From assembly GCA_000697355.1 (NCBI GenBank), contig JNEN01001237.1:62001-126000 (forward strand): a DNA stretch of 64,000 bases, given 5' to 3'. Every line of letters begins with the position of its first letter. Position 1 is the stretch's first letter. This DNA is from Syncephalastrum monosporum B8922 (lineage: Eukaryota > Mucoromycota > Mucoromycetes > Mucorales > Syncephalastraceae). Positions 36,001-45,882 of the stretch are shown here, one piece after another. Position numbers and translations under genes: made by a program. The notes below the pieces were generated by a model. It had not been told where the DNA came from. It was given only the letters and a program-made list of their open reading frames with translations, and did no database searches.

Positions 36001-36404
36001 TCAGTTAGACAATTTGGTCAATGGCGGTGATTCAACTAAACGGGAGCGTATGGGCCCGAGCATCTCTGCAATGCGAAGCGAAATGAAATGTTTGCGGTTA
36101 CCATATGCAGTCTACATCTACTCGAACAAGTAACAAGTGTGCTGCGGCGACGAAACACTTGAAATGTATACGAAGCACGGTTTATGCATACGTGGGCACA
36201 TATGCATGCAGATTGAGAAATTACTGACTTCAACAAATTTGTTGATCTTTTCGGACAGTCGTCTACTGCGCGACGATACGCTATTTCGCCACTAATCGAT
36301 TTGAGGGAGCTTTTCCTCCAATTTTTCTTTTTTCTTTTCTCTTCTTCTTTTTTATTATGCTTCAGATCCTTTAGAGTACTGAGATGTCCAATATATGTAT
36401 ATTC
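33043..36404. other. Large gene-poor region (3.4 kb)
   Basis: No gene family or convincing exon chain was found on either strand. Poly-T and AT-rich stretches dominate. A 109-codon plus-strand frame at 34450-34779 contains one hydrophobic stretch (FTFVLDLFVPFIFAFCLSVI) and starts with ATG, but its tail is unstructured and codon choice is not distinctive; I leave it as unproven. The left part includes the promoter of the RING-RRM gene. Confidence 0.4.
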
Positions 36405-36956
36405 CTACATAATTGCGCAAGAACCATGACGCTTCCTACCCCGATATGGGTTTGCATGATGATCCAGAACGCACTCTTGTTGCTCCTGCTGCTGCTGCTG
36501 CTGCTGCTCATCCTCCGGGTCCGCTGCCAGAATATGTAATGCGTCATCTTGATTGGTGCTATCATATTGCGTTCCTCCATCTTCCTGCGGATAGGGTTGA
36601 GTTTGGTGTGAGTGAAAGTGCAATCGGCGGCGGTGGCTGCGAACGGTTTCCGAAAAAGCATTGTTTCCTGAACGGCGACTCAGACTACCCATATTTGCGT
36701 GGCGCCACCACTGCTTATCGCGCAGCATTAAATTTGAGCTCGGCTGCCGAGGACTCCAGAACGTAGGCTTTGCATGGACCGTCCTTGCTGTGTCGGAAGT
36801 CATGGGCAGTCCTTGTGTACGGGGTGGGCTGTAGGGAGGGGGTGGCGTATCTGTAAATGAGTCCAGGACCATGTGGGTGTCGTCGTCCAAGAGAACATAA
36901 TAATCCCCATGACGATGCCAAGTGTCTGTCGCTGGGTGATGCTCCATAGCTGCCAT
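36405..36956 (-). CDS. Predicted prenylated (CaaX) disordered protein with a PPxY motif
   Basis: One exon, 183 residues, starting MAAMEHHP; another in-frame Met three codons on is possible. The protein is low-complexity and probably disordered: acidic (VLLDDDTHMV), PPPPYSPP (a PPxY-type ligand for WW domains such as those of Rsp5/Nedd4 ubiquitin ligases), basic and His-rich patches (RSHRRRLHFHSH), and a Gln/Glu run (EDEQQQQQQQEQQE). It ends CAIM. A cysteine followed by two aliphatic residues and Met at the very C-terminus is a farnesylation signal, so membrane attachment is predicted, with a basic stretch (RGRKRHGS) just before it, as in Ras-like tails. No catalytic domain is present; I do not recognise a family. 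The stop directly after CAIM is clear. Confidence 0.6.
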   Translation of the reverse strand: MAAMEHHPATDTWHRHGDYYVLLDDDTHMVLDSFTDTPPPPYSPPRTQGLPMTSDTARTVHAKPTFWSPRQPSSNLMLRDKQWWRHANMGSLSRRSGNNAFSETVRSHRRRLHFHSHQTQPYPQEDGGTQYDSTNQDDALHILAADPEDEQQQQQQQEQQECVLDHHANPYRGRKRHGSCAIM

Positions 36957-37061
36957 ATTGTGATTAAAAGTCAAGCAAGAAAGTAAAAGGATACGGGTTT
37001 ATTATGGATGAGCTTGGATGCTATTTTTTAAAGTAGGGACATGTTTTTGTTATCATCTTGT

Positions 37062-38874
37062 TCAAATATGGATTTCTTCAGCGGCAGCAGCAATGACGAC
37101 GCGGAACGGGCTCGGAAGACAGGCATTGATAAAGGCAGCTGGTGTCGTACCCATCGAGTGCGAAGGAAAGCCAACGAAGAAAGCCAAGACGACGACAAAA
37201 AGAGAGAGGAGCGTGTAGACGAGGCGGTTACTGACAACTTCGTTACCCTCGGGGGCATATTTGAAGGTTGCCTTGGGGAGCAGTTTGCTGGGTGTCAATC
37301 CCTTTTTGCCGAAATGCTGGCACACCTGAGTCGCCGTCAACTTGCTTCCCGCCAACACAATTGGAACACCTGTGCCTGGATGCGTTGACGCTCCCACGAA
37401 GAACAAGTTGTCGTAGCGCCCCGTGGAATCCTTCGTCGATGGTCGGAACCAGAGCACCTGGAGCACGTCGTGCGATAAGCCCAGAATCGAACCGCGCCAG
37501 AGATTGAACTTCTGTTGCCACACGGTCGGGTCGTTGACAATCTCATTCTCAATGAGGTCAGCAAAGTTCGTGAGGTTCAGACGACGGTGCAGCACCTCAA
37601 GCACCATGGTACGCGCACGCTTCACCAGCACCTGATAGTCGACGTCACTGTTGCCGTCCTGCGAACGCATGTATCCGATAGGGACGAGCACAATCACAGA
37701 GTCCTTGTCGGCCGGGGCTGCAGAGGGGTCGATACGCGAAGGCACGTTGACATAAAATGACGGCTCAGAGGGCAGCGTGTGGTCCTGGAAGATCTCGTCA
37801 AAGCTCTCCTTGTAGGCCTCAGCCAGAAAAATATTGTGGACGTCGAGCTGCGGGATCTTTTGCTTCATCGACCAGTAGAATGATATCGAGGACGAGGTCA
37901 GCTTCTTGCTTGCCAACGTGGTCGTCACCCAGCGGCAGGGTGGCAGTAGCTTGTGATACGCGTACACCAAGTCGGCGTTGCACACCACAGCGTCAGCATC
38001 AATTACGGTGCCATCCTGGAGTGTCACGCCCGTCACCTTGCGGCTCTGGTCCAGCGTGTTAATCTTGGCCACTGGCGCCTCATACTTGAAGACAGCGCCC
38101 GACTGTTGCGCGATCGCCTCCAGCTTCTGCACCACCATATTGAAACCACCGCGCGGATACCAGATGCCCTCGGTAAATTCAGTGTACTGCAGAAGGCTGT
38201 ATACAGCAGGCGCGTCGTAGGGCGACATGCTACAGAAAGATACAGGGTAAGTAAACCGTGATATTAAAGCGCGGATGGACTTACCCCATATACATAGTCT
38301 GGAAAGTGAAGGCCATACGCATCTTCTTGGTCTGGAAATACTTGGCTGCACGCGCGTAGATCTGGTCAAACAAGTGGAGGCGTACGATCTCGGGGGCATA
38401 CTTGAGCTTGACCATGTCAAAGATGGACTCAAAGTTGCGCTTGATGGCCAAGAAAGTACCGCGCTCGTAATGCACATGTGTCTCTTTCATAAAGTCCAGG
38501 AATCGGCTAAACCCATCGTCACCTTCGATACGCTCGGCCTCGCGCTTCATACGGGTCAGATCAGAGCTCAAGTGGATCGAATCACCATCATCGAAATGGA
38601 CCTTGTAATTATTGTCACAACGGATCAGGTCCAGGTGGTCTTCAATGTGCTCGTCCAGGTCAGAAAAGCATTCTTCAAACAGCTTGGGCATCAGGTATAG
38701 GGATGGGCCTTGATCAAAGCGATGACCATTGTGGTGGATAAGCGAGCAGCGACCGCCATTGAAGTCGTTCTTCTCCACCACCGTAACGCGGTAGCCTTCG
38801 CGTGCCAGACGCGCGGCTGTAGCCGTGCCACCTGCACCGGCACCAATGACAATGATGTGCTTTTGCTGGGACAT
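37062..38874 (-). CDS. carB: Phytoene dehydrogenase (carotene desaturase)
   Basis: Two exons, 38874-38285 and 38229-37062, give 585 residues, close to the 580 or so of Mucor and Blakeslea CarB. The FAD enzyme introduces the double bonds that turn phytoene into phytofluene, zeta-carotene, neurosporene and lycopene. Features: the N-terminal dinucleotide-binding GAGAGG (11-16) in a beta-alpha-beta fold ending VVEKND, GGRCSLI, the FDQGPSLYLMP segment, YPRGGFNMVVQKLE, and the C-terminal FVGASTHPGTGVPIVLAGSKLTATQ bacterial-type phytoene dehydrogenase signature. A C-terminal membrane anchor (LVYTLLSLFVVVLAFFVGF) follows. The intron lies in the GMSPYDAPAVYSLL region. The reading frame stays open for 207 bases upstream of the start; Met at 38874 was chosen because it opens MSQQKHIIVIGAG as in relatives. 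It shares a divergent promoter with carRP and is probably light-induced, as in other Mucorales. Confidence 0.97.
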
Positions 38875-39420
38875 ATTTGTTGAGTTGTAAAATAAGAAGA
38901 AATGAAGTAAAAGAGACAGCTGATTGAGATAGATCACTCGACTGGAGTGAACGTGGATCCTTATAAAGAACGAATAATTAGCCAACGACTCGAGAAGGTC
39001 CGCTGTCGATGCACCTGGCGACTGTTGCTTCAAATTTCTTTGTTCTCTTAAACCGATTTTATACCATTTTAAGAAACGCACAAGGCACGGGCGATCACTT
39101 CAAGGAGCACACTCTCGCTTCTGTATCACTTTAAGATCCTTTGATACAACCCCCGTTGCATACATCTTCTACCAATTATCCAAACGTCACGAAAGTCTGT
39201 ACATCGACTGGCTTGACTGGCTCTCCTTGTTAAGAACAATATCATGAAGGGACCCATTACACGACATATCCATGACAGATATAAAGAGCGCACTTTCTTT
39301 GACGTTCTTCCCGTACATAACCCCATCCTTTCTGCATATCCATTACTCTTTTGCCTCTATTTAATCACTGTCACTCTCTAGCAATCCTTTATACTTCTTC
39401 TTTCTCTCTCGTCTATTAAG
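38875..39420. promoter_or_regulatory. Shared divergent promoter of carB and carRP
   Basis: The 546 bases hold both promoters. Seen: TATAAAG at 39280-39286 on the plus strand, 135 bases before the carRP start; TTTATAAGG-type sequence on the minus strand near 38960-38968, about 90 bases before the carB start; two exact GATCACT copies (38932-38938 and 39093-39099) with further GATCC and GATAC-type sites. In Mucorales this region carries light response through White Collar GATA-type factors, which bind GATC/GATA-like pairs. Which sites matter here is inference. Confidence 0.8.
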
Positions 39421-41349
39421 ATGCTGACCTACATGGAAGTTCATCTCTACTACACCCTCCCCATGACGGGCCTGTTATTTCTGCTCCTGCGTCCCTTCCA
39501 CACTGCACAAGACCGGCTCAAGTACACCTTTTTATGCACAGTTGCCATGCTCACGGCGTCTCCCTGGGATAACTACATTGTATATCATCGTGCATGGTGG
39601 TATTGCCCGTCCTGCGTCACTGCAGTGATCGGCTATGTGCCGCTGGAGGAATATATGTTTTTCATTGTCATGTCCTTGATGACCGTCGCTTCAACGAACT
39701 TGGTCATGCGCTGGCGTCTTCCAAGTGTCTTCATCAAGCCTGATACTCCTGTGGCCCAATCTATGTGTGTCCGCTATGTCCCCATCGCTTTCTTCTTGAC
39801 TCTTGGCGTCCGTGCATGGGTAAAAGCGACTTATTACCTTTCTGTCATGTACTGACTCACACTTCCCCTTTTTGCCACATAGCATTTGGCTATCCCTGAC
39901 ACCCAGCTTTTCTACGGCGCTTGTATTCTGTGGTATGTCTGCCCTGTTTTGGCTCTACTCTGGTTTGGCGCTGGTGAATACATATGCCGTCGCTGGCAGA
40001 CGGTGCTGACTTCGATTGTGGTGCCGACCGCCTATCTCTGCTGGGTTGACAAGGTGGCCATTGCTGCCGGCACTTGGCACATCTCTCTTCGTACAAGCAC
40101 GGGCAAGATGGTGCTACCCAACCTGCCACTGGAGGAAGCCATGTTCTTCGCTCTTATCAACACGGTGCTGGTGTTTGCCACATGCGCTATCGATCGGGCT
40201 CAAGCTATCCTGCGTCTGACCAAATCAAACCGCATCCGATCTGGGTATCAGCAGCAGGAGCAGAAAGAAAGCTTTGCTCAACAGATGATCGATCTGACGT
40301 GGGCATTCTGTCTCTCGGATCAAGCCCTGGACCAACAGCACTTGAGGGACATTGACGTCACGTGGCGCATCCTCCGTGAAGCCTCTTACTCCTTCTACAC
40401 TGCCTCGGCTGTATTTCCTACGAACGTGCGACAAGACCTCGGTATCCTCTATGGATTTTGCCGTGCCACAGACGACCTGGCTGATGACGAACAAGTGTCA
40501 TTGGAGAAGCGCAAGAACCAGCTGGATCTGGCGCGACAATTTATTCACGCCATGTTCCGCGGCAAACCGAACCAAACCGTAATCATTGACTGGGACGAAT
40601 TTAGTGAGCTTCCTGCTTCCTGCCTGGCCGCCTTCCGTGCCTTTACACGACTGCGTCCTGCTCTCGAGGTCGACGCGGTAGAGGAATTGCTGGACGGCTA
40701 CACATGGGACCTCCAACGACGACTGGTCTTGGACGACCGGGACCTCGTCAAGTACTCAGCATGCGTAGCCAGCAGCGTTGGCGAGATGTGCACCCGTGTG
40801 ATCTTGTACAACCACGACGCCAAACGCACCGACATGGCCGTGAGTCGGTGGACGCTGGATCGTGCGCGCGACATGGGTCTTGTTTTGCAGTTCACCAACA
40901 TTGCGCGGGATATCGTCACCGACAGCCAGCAACTGCGCCGTTGCTACGTACCGCGCACATGGCTCTCCGCCGACGAATATGACGCAATCTGCCAGGGCAA
41001 AGCGAGACAGCATTTGGGAGACACTCGACTGCGTGAGCTAGCACTGCAACTTGTCCAAGTCGCTTCCGATCTGGAGAAACGTGGTCGCCGAGGCATCCAC
41101 CGCTTGCCGAGCGAGTGCCAGGGCGGTGTTCGAGCGGCCTGTGCGGTGTACAATGCTATTGGCGGAGCTCTACAAAAGGCAAAAGGTTATCCGACACGAG
41201 CTCATGTGTCCAAGGCGGGCCGCGCTTGGATCGTGCTCAAGAACGTATACGGCTTTGGCCAGCTCGACCTCTTCCCATTATCCTCACCTGCTACTCCATA
41301 CAAGCATTCAACTCGCAAGGGTAAACAGCGGGTGTTTGTGCTCGAATAG
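39421..41349 (+). CDS. carRP: Bifunctional lycopene cyclase / phytoene synthase
   Basis: Two exons, 39421-39819 and 39883-41349, give 621 residues, matching Mucoromycota CarRP/CarRA (about 602-614). The N-terminal half (about 1-240) is the integral-membrane lycopene cyclase R domain with paired motifs PLEEYMFF (74-81) and PLEEAMFF (215-222), each in one of the two duplicated halves. The C-terminal half (about 265-600) is a phytoene synthase: [10 protein letters not shown], the first Asp-rich motif [10 protein letters not shown] (D330, D331, D334 and D335 region), and the second (NIARDIVTD), which bind the diphosphates of two geranylgeranyl diphosphates via magnesium. The enzyme makes phytoene and, after CarB desaturation, closes both rings to give beta-carotene; in some relatives the chain is cut after translation between the domains. 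Divergent from carB. Confidence 0.97.
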
Positions 41350-41868
41350 TTGTCAACTTTTATTTTGGAACATAAATATATATCCGGAAAAAGAAATTTG
41401 TCATTCGGTGGTTTCATTTCTTTTAAAGAAGGTTGAGAATCATTCGACCTCATGGTCACCTCTGTTTAAAGCATTACCATAGATAATTTCTTAAATGAGG
41501 CTTGTTTGAATTTTTCCCGATTTGCCATTTTACCATTTCTTGCGCTTCCTGAACTTCTTTTTCCTCCCCCGAACTATTTTAGTGCTTATGTGTTACCTTA
41601 AAAACCAAAACAGTAGCAGAACGGATCGTCGCAATGGCACTGGATTGGAGAAACACAGACAACCCGTCGCGCTGATTGGAAGACCAGACTTTTCTCCACC
41701 TTCTTTTTGACTTCGTGCTTTTCCTGGAAAACGCTTTTTCACCTTTCTTGGTATAAATGGGGCACCTTTTTTTTCCCTCAGCCCCTACTTGCCCCCCATC
41801 GTACTGACGAGACCCAACACGTCGCTTCCTTTCTCTTTTCTTCTTACTTTTACCTCTTTATTCTTTTG
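41350..41868. other. Spacer between carRP and the AT-hook gene
   Basis: 519 bases holding the carRP 3' end and the promoter of the AT-hook gene. A TATAAATG box-like sequence at 41751-41758 lies about 115 bases before the next start codon, followed by T-rich and CT-rich leader sequence. No gene was recognised. Confidence 0.45.
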
Positions 41869-42876
41869 ATGAACTCGGCCTCACCCAGAGCAAATACGAC
41901 GACCTTACCTTCGATAGCTCATCTATTAAACTCGGATCAACTGCCTGCGTTTAGCCTTTCACCGGCCTCGCCGGCGTTGAGTGGCGAAGATGCTCGTGCG
42001 GCAGGTCGATCACCGACGCCTCCACAGCATCAAAAGTCGCCCTATCTACAGACCTATTCCCTTCAGCACAATAACCAGCACCAACACCCGTTGCCGCCAT
42101 CGCAACAACACGACTCCCACCGTCACGACCGCCGTCTTTCACTCTCACCGTTACTGTCGCCGGTCGACACCGCATCAACCTATTCACGCTCGCCTTCACG
42201 CTCGCCTGTCCCCCCTATGCTATCTCCTCCGCCTCTGCTTGTTGATGTAGACGATGAAATGCAAGAGTCTTTGCCGCCGCTTCAGGGTTTTGACCCGCCT
42301 GCCATGGCTACCACCAACAGCAAATCGCCACAGCAGCAGCATATCGCACCGTGGAGCACGCAGCAACTACCATCACCGCCACAGCAGCCTGAGAAGAAGT
42401 TGACTGTGCCGGAAGACATGTCGATGCGACTACCGCCGACGACACAGATCCTGTTGTCACCGTCGGGAAAACCTATCTTGAAAAGACGCCGCGGTCGGCC
42501 CCCGACGTCCGCCCGCGAGCCCAATCATCACAGCAACGGAGGTTGGACTTTTTTGACCCCTACTGTCTGGGACGTGAGCAGACCGCACGACCCGACTTCA
42601 TCTCCTATAACTGCCACTACTGGGAGTGACGCAAATCTGCAACAGGCAGACACTAACACGGCCATAACGGCCATAGTATCACCACAGCAGAAGCAGCATC
42701 ACGAAACGGCGATGTCCCATTCTATGGCGGCTTTTACCAGCTCAGATATGGACACTGTGCTCCAAATGCCGCGCAAGAAACGTGGACGGAAACCGAAAAA
42801 GCACATTGCTGGCAACTCGTGCTTTGTCTGGAAGGAGCAGCCGCCTAGCTCCCGCAAGTCTACCAAAAGACTCTAA
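41869..42876 (+). CDS. AT-hook DNA-binding protein, largely disordered
   Basis: One exon of 336 codons (335 residues) starting MNSASPRANTT. The frame continues open upstream without an ATG; the first ATG is used. The protein is Pro-, Ser-, Gln- and His-rich, with two AT-hook motifs: KRRRGRPPTS at about 205-214 and KKRGRKPKK at about 302-310. Each has the RGRP or RGRK core that sits in the minor groove of AT-rich DNA. Clusters of SP/TP sites (for example SRSPSRSPVPP, LSPLLSPV) suggest phosphorylation by proline-directed kinases. The short WTFLTPTVWDVS block between the hooks is the only other ordered-looking part. A chromatin or transcriptional role is inferred from the hooks. It is the immediate downstream neighbour of carRP on the same strand, but no link is shown. 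Confidence 0.8.
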   Translation: MNSASPRANTTTLPSIAHLLNSDQLPAFSLSPASPALSGEDARAAGRSPTPPQHQKSPYLQTYSLQHNNQHQHPLPPSQQHDSHRHDRRLSLSPLLSPVDTASTYSRSPSRSPVPPMLSPPPLLVDVDDEMQESLPPLQGFDPPAMATTNSKSPQQQHIAPWSTQQLPSPPQQPEKKLTVPEDMSMRLPPTTQILLSPSGKPILKRRRGRPPTSAREPNHHSNGGWTFLTPTVWDVSRPHDPTSSPITATTGSDANLQQADTNTAITAIVSPQQKQHHETAMSHSMAAFTSSDMDTVLQMPRKKRGRKPKKHIAGNSCFVWKEQPPSSRKSTKRL

Positions 42877-43601
42877 AATTTTTTTTAAGTTTGTGTAAAT
42901 AGCTTTGTTATCCTCTCTCTCTCTCTCTCTCTCTCTCTTTTCTCGCTTCCATCCTTGTCTAGATATATTGCATATGCCCAATCATTTATTTTTGTAAGAT
43001 AGTCTACATTCCTTTTTATCCACTTCCTTCTGTTCTCCCATCATCTCATTCCACGTTGTTATTATGACAGTTGTATTGTATATGCAAGCAAGAAAGTGTA
43101 TCCGTATCCATGCAAGTTAGTCGCACCTGTATTCACATCAAGCGATGACATGATCGTTCGTTTTTACTGTTTTGCGTACCTTCCTTTTTAATGATGTTTA
43201 GCGAGACAGGGGCTGGACGGGACGACGACTGCCTTGGTAGCAAAGCTTCTAAAGCGACGTGCGCAATCTGCGTGTGTCACTAGCAGCATTTTAGTCTCTA
43301 TTTAAATCAGCCGAACGACGATCCGTTGACGGGATGCGTTGTACGAAAATATCCCCCTCGCCGAGGCATGATCCTTCTTGGTGCAAAGTATTATATGCTG
43401 GTCTTACTCTATAGTCTCGCACTCTGATTTGTACATTCACCCTCAGTTTCTGCCTGCCAAGGTTTTCTTCCTGCTCTTCTGCGTTCTTGCTCACCGTCTC
43501 TTTGCACGACCAATATCGATCTTGTGATCCATTTAGTTTCCCGTTCTTCGCCGCTGCATAACCGAATATCAGGATTTTTTAAATGGTTGAATGATGTGGG
43601 T
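42877..43601. other. Spacer with CT microsatellite, no supported gene
   Basis: Holds the 3' end of the AT-hook gene and the promoter of the bZIP gene, including the repeat at 42913-42938. Open frames are short and without family signals. Confidence 0.45.
42913..42938. repeat. (CT)13 microsatellite
   Basis: Uninterrupted CT dinucleotides over 26 bases, 37 bases after the stop codon of the AT-hook gene, probably in its 3' untranslated region. Confidence 0.95.
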
Positions 43602-44377
43602 ATGCTTCATTCTATTTGTTCCTTGTTACCTAAAAAACCTTCCATGATGTGGTCGGCTTCACATTATTCGCCGTCTGCTGAGATAAACATGCCATCGCCG
43701 TCGTCAACGTCTACTCCTTCGTCTGCCCCTCATACGAGCCACAACAGCCGCCTTTCCTCTTCGTCAAACGGCAGCAAACGCAGAGCTCGATGTCCCAAAT
43801 TTTTTGATGATGATGAAAAGAGGCGCAACTTTTTAGAGAGAAATAGACAAGGTCAGCATCGAGTATAAGATCAGGTTATGAATGTTAAAAATTGACATTT
43901 TTGACTACTACAGCTGCGCTCAAGTGTAGACAACGAAAAAAGCAATGGCTTAACGACTTACAAGCCAAGGCAGATTTCTTGACAGCAGATAACGAACAAT
44001 TGCAGATGCATGTATGTGCCTTGAGGGAGGAGATTGTCAATTTGCGAACGCTTCTCTATGCCCACCGAGACTGTTCAGTCACGCGACAGCAACAGCAATT
44101 GGACGTGGCAAGGCAACAAGAACAGCAGCAGCAACAACAACGACACCAACAGCAGCAGCAGCAGCAGCAGCAAAATGCAGTCATGCTATCACCCTCCATG
44201 CTGGATCACACAATGGATAAAGCTGTTATGCCGGACGATGTACTCGGAGGTAGGCCTCTCGATAAGGAATATTATCCGGATTGCTCACCCATGGCACCTC
44301 ACGCTCATCAGTTTCTGCAACCGCCGCCGCCGCCGCCGCCGCAGCAGCAGCAGCAGCCAACAGTGCCCCTTTATTGA
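43602..44377 (+). CDS. ATF/CREB-type bZIP transcription factor with poly-Gln and poly-Pro tail
   Basis: Two exons, 43602-43851 and 43914-44377, give 237 residues; a later start at 43644 (MMWSASH) is equally possible. A Ser/Thr-rich start is followed by the basic region KRRNFLERNRQAALKCRQRKKQWLNDL (about 74-100), in which N-x-x-A-A-x-x-C-R is the ATF/CREB signature that recognises TGACGTCA-like sites. The intron interrupts it after the NRQ codons, a position shared by many fungal ATF genes. A leucine zipper follows (QAKADFLTADNEQLQMHVCALREEIVNLRTLL). The tail carries two long glutamine tracts (CAG/CAA, about 44085-44175) and a proline run (CCG, 44321-44340), likely transcriptional-activation or aggregation-prone segments. 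Fission yeast Atf1 relatives act downstream of stress MAP kinases; that link is inference. Confidence 0.9.
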
Positions 44378-44599
44378 TACAAAGGGAACAACCAGCGCCG
44401 CCGTCTTGGCCGTAGTAGCATAAACGTATATATTATAGTCTTACCAAGCCACGGATCGGTTTGATTTTGCTGGTGAAGCGGCATGAATCCATTGTATAAA
44501 TACATACACACGTGCGCGCGCAGAATAAAGACAGACGCCTTCAATAATTATCCACTATCTATTTCACTATTTTTCGTATTCACAGCTTTCACTTGCTTG

Positions 44600-45882
44600 A
44601 TGTCATGCCTTGCTCTCGATGAGCTTGCTTTTGACTTTTGTCTCCATCCGAGCCTCGACCTCGTTGTGGCTGGTCTCATCTCCGGCTACGTGCACTGGTA
44701 CCTGAACACTCGATTCCATCCATCGACGCGACTTGAAAGGGGACACCTCCCTTTTTCTGATCTGACTCCTCCCCTTGCAGCTACCGATACAACTTGACGA
44801 ACAACGAACACGAGCTGGTTTGGTCTCACAAGGCATTTAAAAAAGCGTGTCGAGGCATCGAATTCAATCACGATGGCTCATGTGAGTTGACAACGCTAGC
44901 CATAGCTCTTAATGACAAAACCCGATATAGCTATCGTGACCGTCTCACGGAGTCGGTGTATTCAAATATTGGATGCAGGCACGGGAAGGCCGACGCTCAA
45001 AATCCTCAAAGCACACCCGTAAGAAAGAAGACTCGGCTATTTATTGACAAATGAGCTTTCTCTAACGCGGTACCGTGGTATTATAAAAGGTATGCTATCA
45101 ACAAGGTAACCATGGCTGGGCCAATGACTATCGCTACAGGGGATGATGAAGGCATGGTTAAAGTAAGCTAATTTGATACATACGTGAAAAATTAAACGCG
45201 TACTCACATCGTCCTCCTGTGCTGCTGCAGTTATGGGATCTGCGTACCAACAAGGCCGTGCAGCGATGCTGTGTCCACGACGATTTCATTGCCGATATGA
45301 TATACCACAGTGACCAAATGACTCTGTTGGTGGCCGGGTAAGTCATTGTATAGGATGTGACTCTTCGATGTAACTCTACTTTTCATAGCGGTGATGGACG
45401 ACTCTCCGCCCATGATACCCGTCGTGATCGATCGCCGCTGGCTGTCTCGCGAGCGCTCGATGATGAGCTCCTTTCTCTCGCTGTTGTCGAAGTAAATCAC
45501 TGTTGGTTTTTTTTTTTCGCAGCCTGTATACTCATGCTTCTTGTAGAATGGCAACAAGGTCGTCGCCGGTGCACAGAGTGGAGCGCTCCATCTATGGCAA
45601 TGGGGCGAGTGGACAAGTCCCGTCCGCCGATGGCTCGGCCACCCGAGCTCGATCGATACCATGTGTCGGCTTGGTCAAGATAGCCAAACAAGTGTCTGTA
45701 CAGGCAGTAGTGACGGGCTTTTGCGGCGCATCTCACTTTCATCCAGTCAGGTATCATTTGACGGCATCCTAGGTGACCATGGCGAGGATTTACCTATTGA
45801 ACGTGTGCGCACCAAATCACAGTTGCTGGCCAGCTGCGGTCATGACCTCCGTATTCGTTTCTGGGATCTCTCTGATCAATAA
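44600..45882 (+). CDS. WD40 protein of the JIP5/WDR55 family
   Basis: Seven exons (44600-44697, 44781-44881, 44931-45018, 45090-45162, 45231-45337, 45389-45491, 45547-45882) join in consistent phase to 301 residues. JIP5/WDR55 proteins are nucleolar beta-propellers needed for ribosomal RNA processing and ribosome assembly. Family signs: DELAFDFCLHPSLDLVVAGLISGYVH at the start, CRGIEFNHDGS, DAGTGRPTLKILKAH, TIATGDDEGMVKLWDLRT, VHDDFIADMIYHSDQMTLLVAG, ALDDELLSLAVVENGNKVVAGAQSGALHLWQWGEW, and a final LASCGHDLRIRFWDLSDQ blade. The exon/intron pattern is supported by six phase-consistent junctions and matches the family's blade order. The C-terminal acidic tail that many members have is missing, so the protein ends right after the last blade. 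Confidence 0.88.

Noticed and set aside
38875..39081. N-terminal extension of carB upstream of 38874
   Set aside because: The frame is open but relatives start at MS..KHI-IGAG, and the extension contains the promoter TATA-like sequence.
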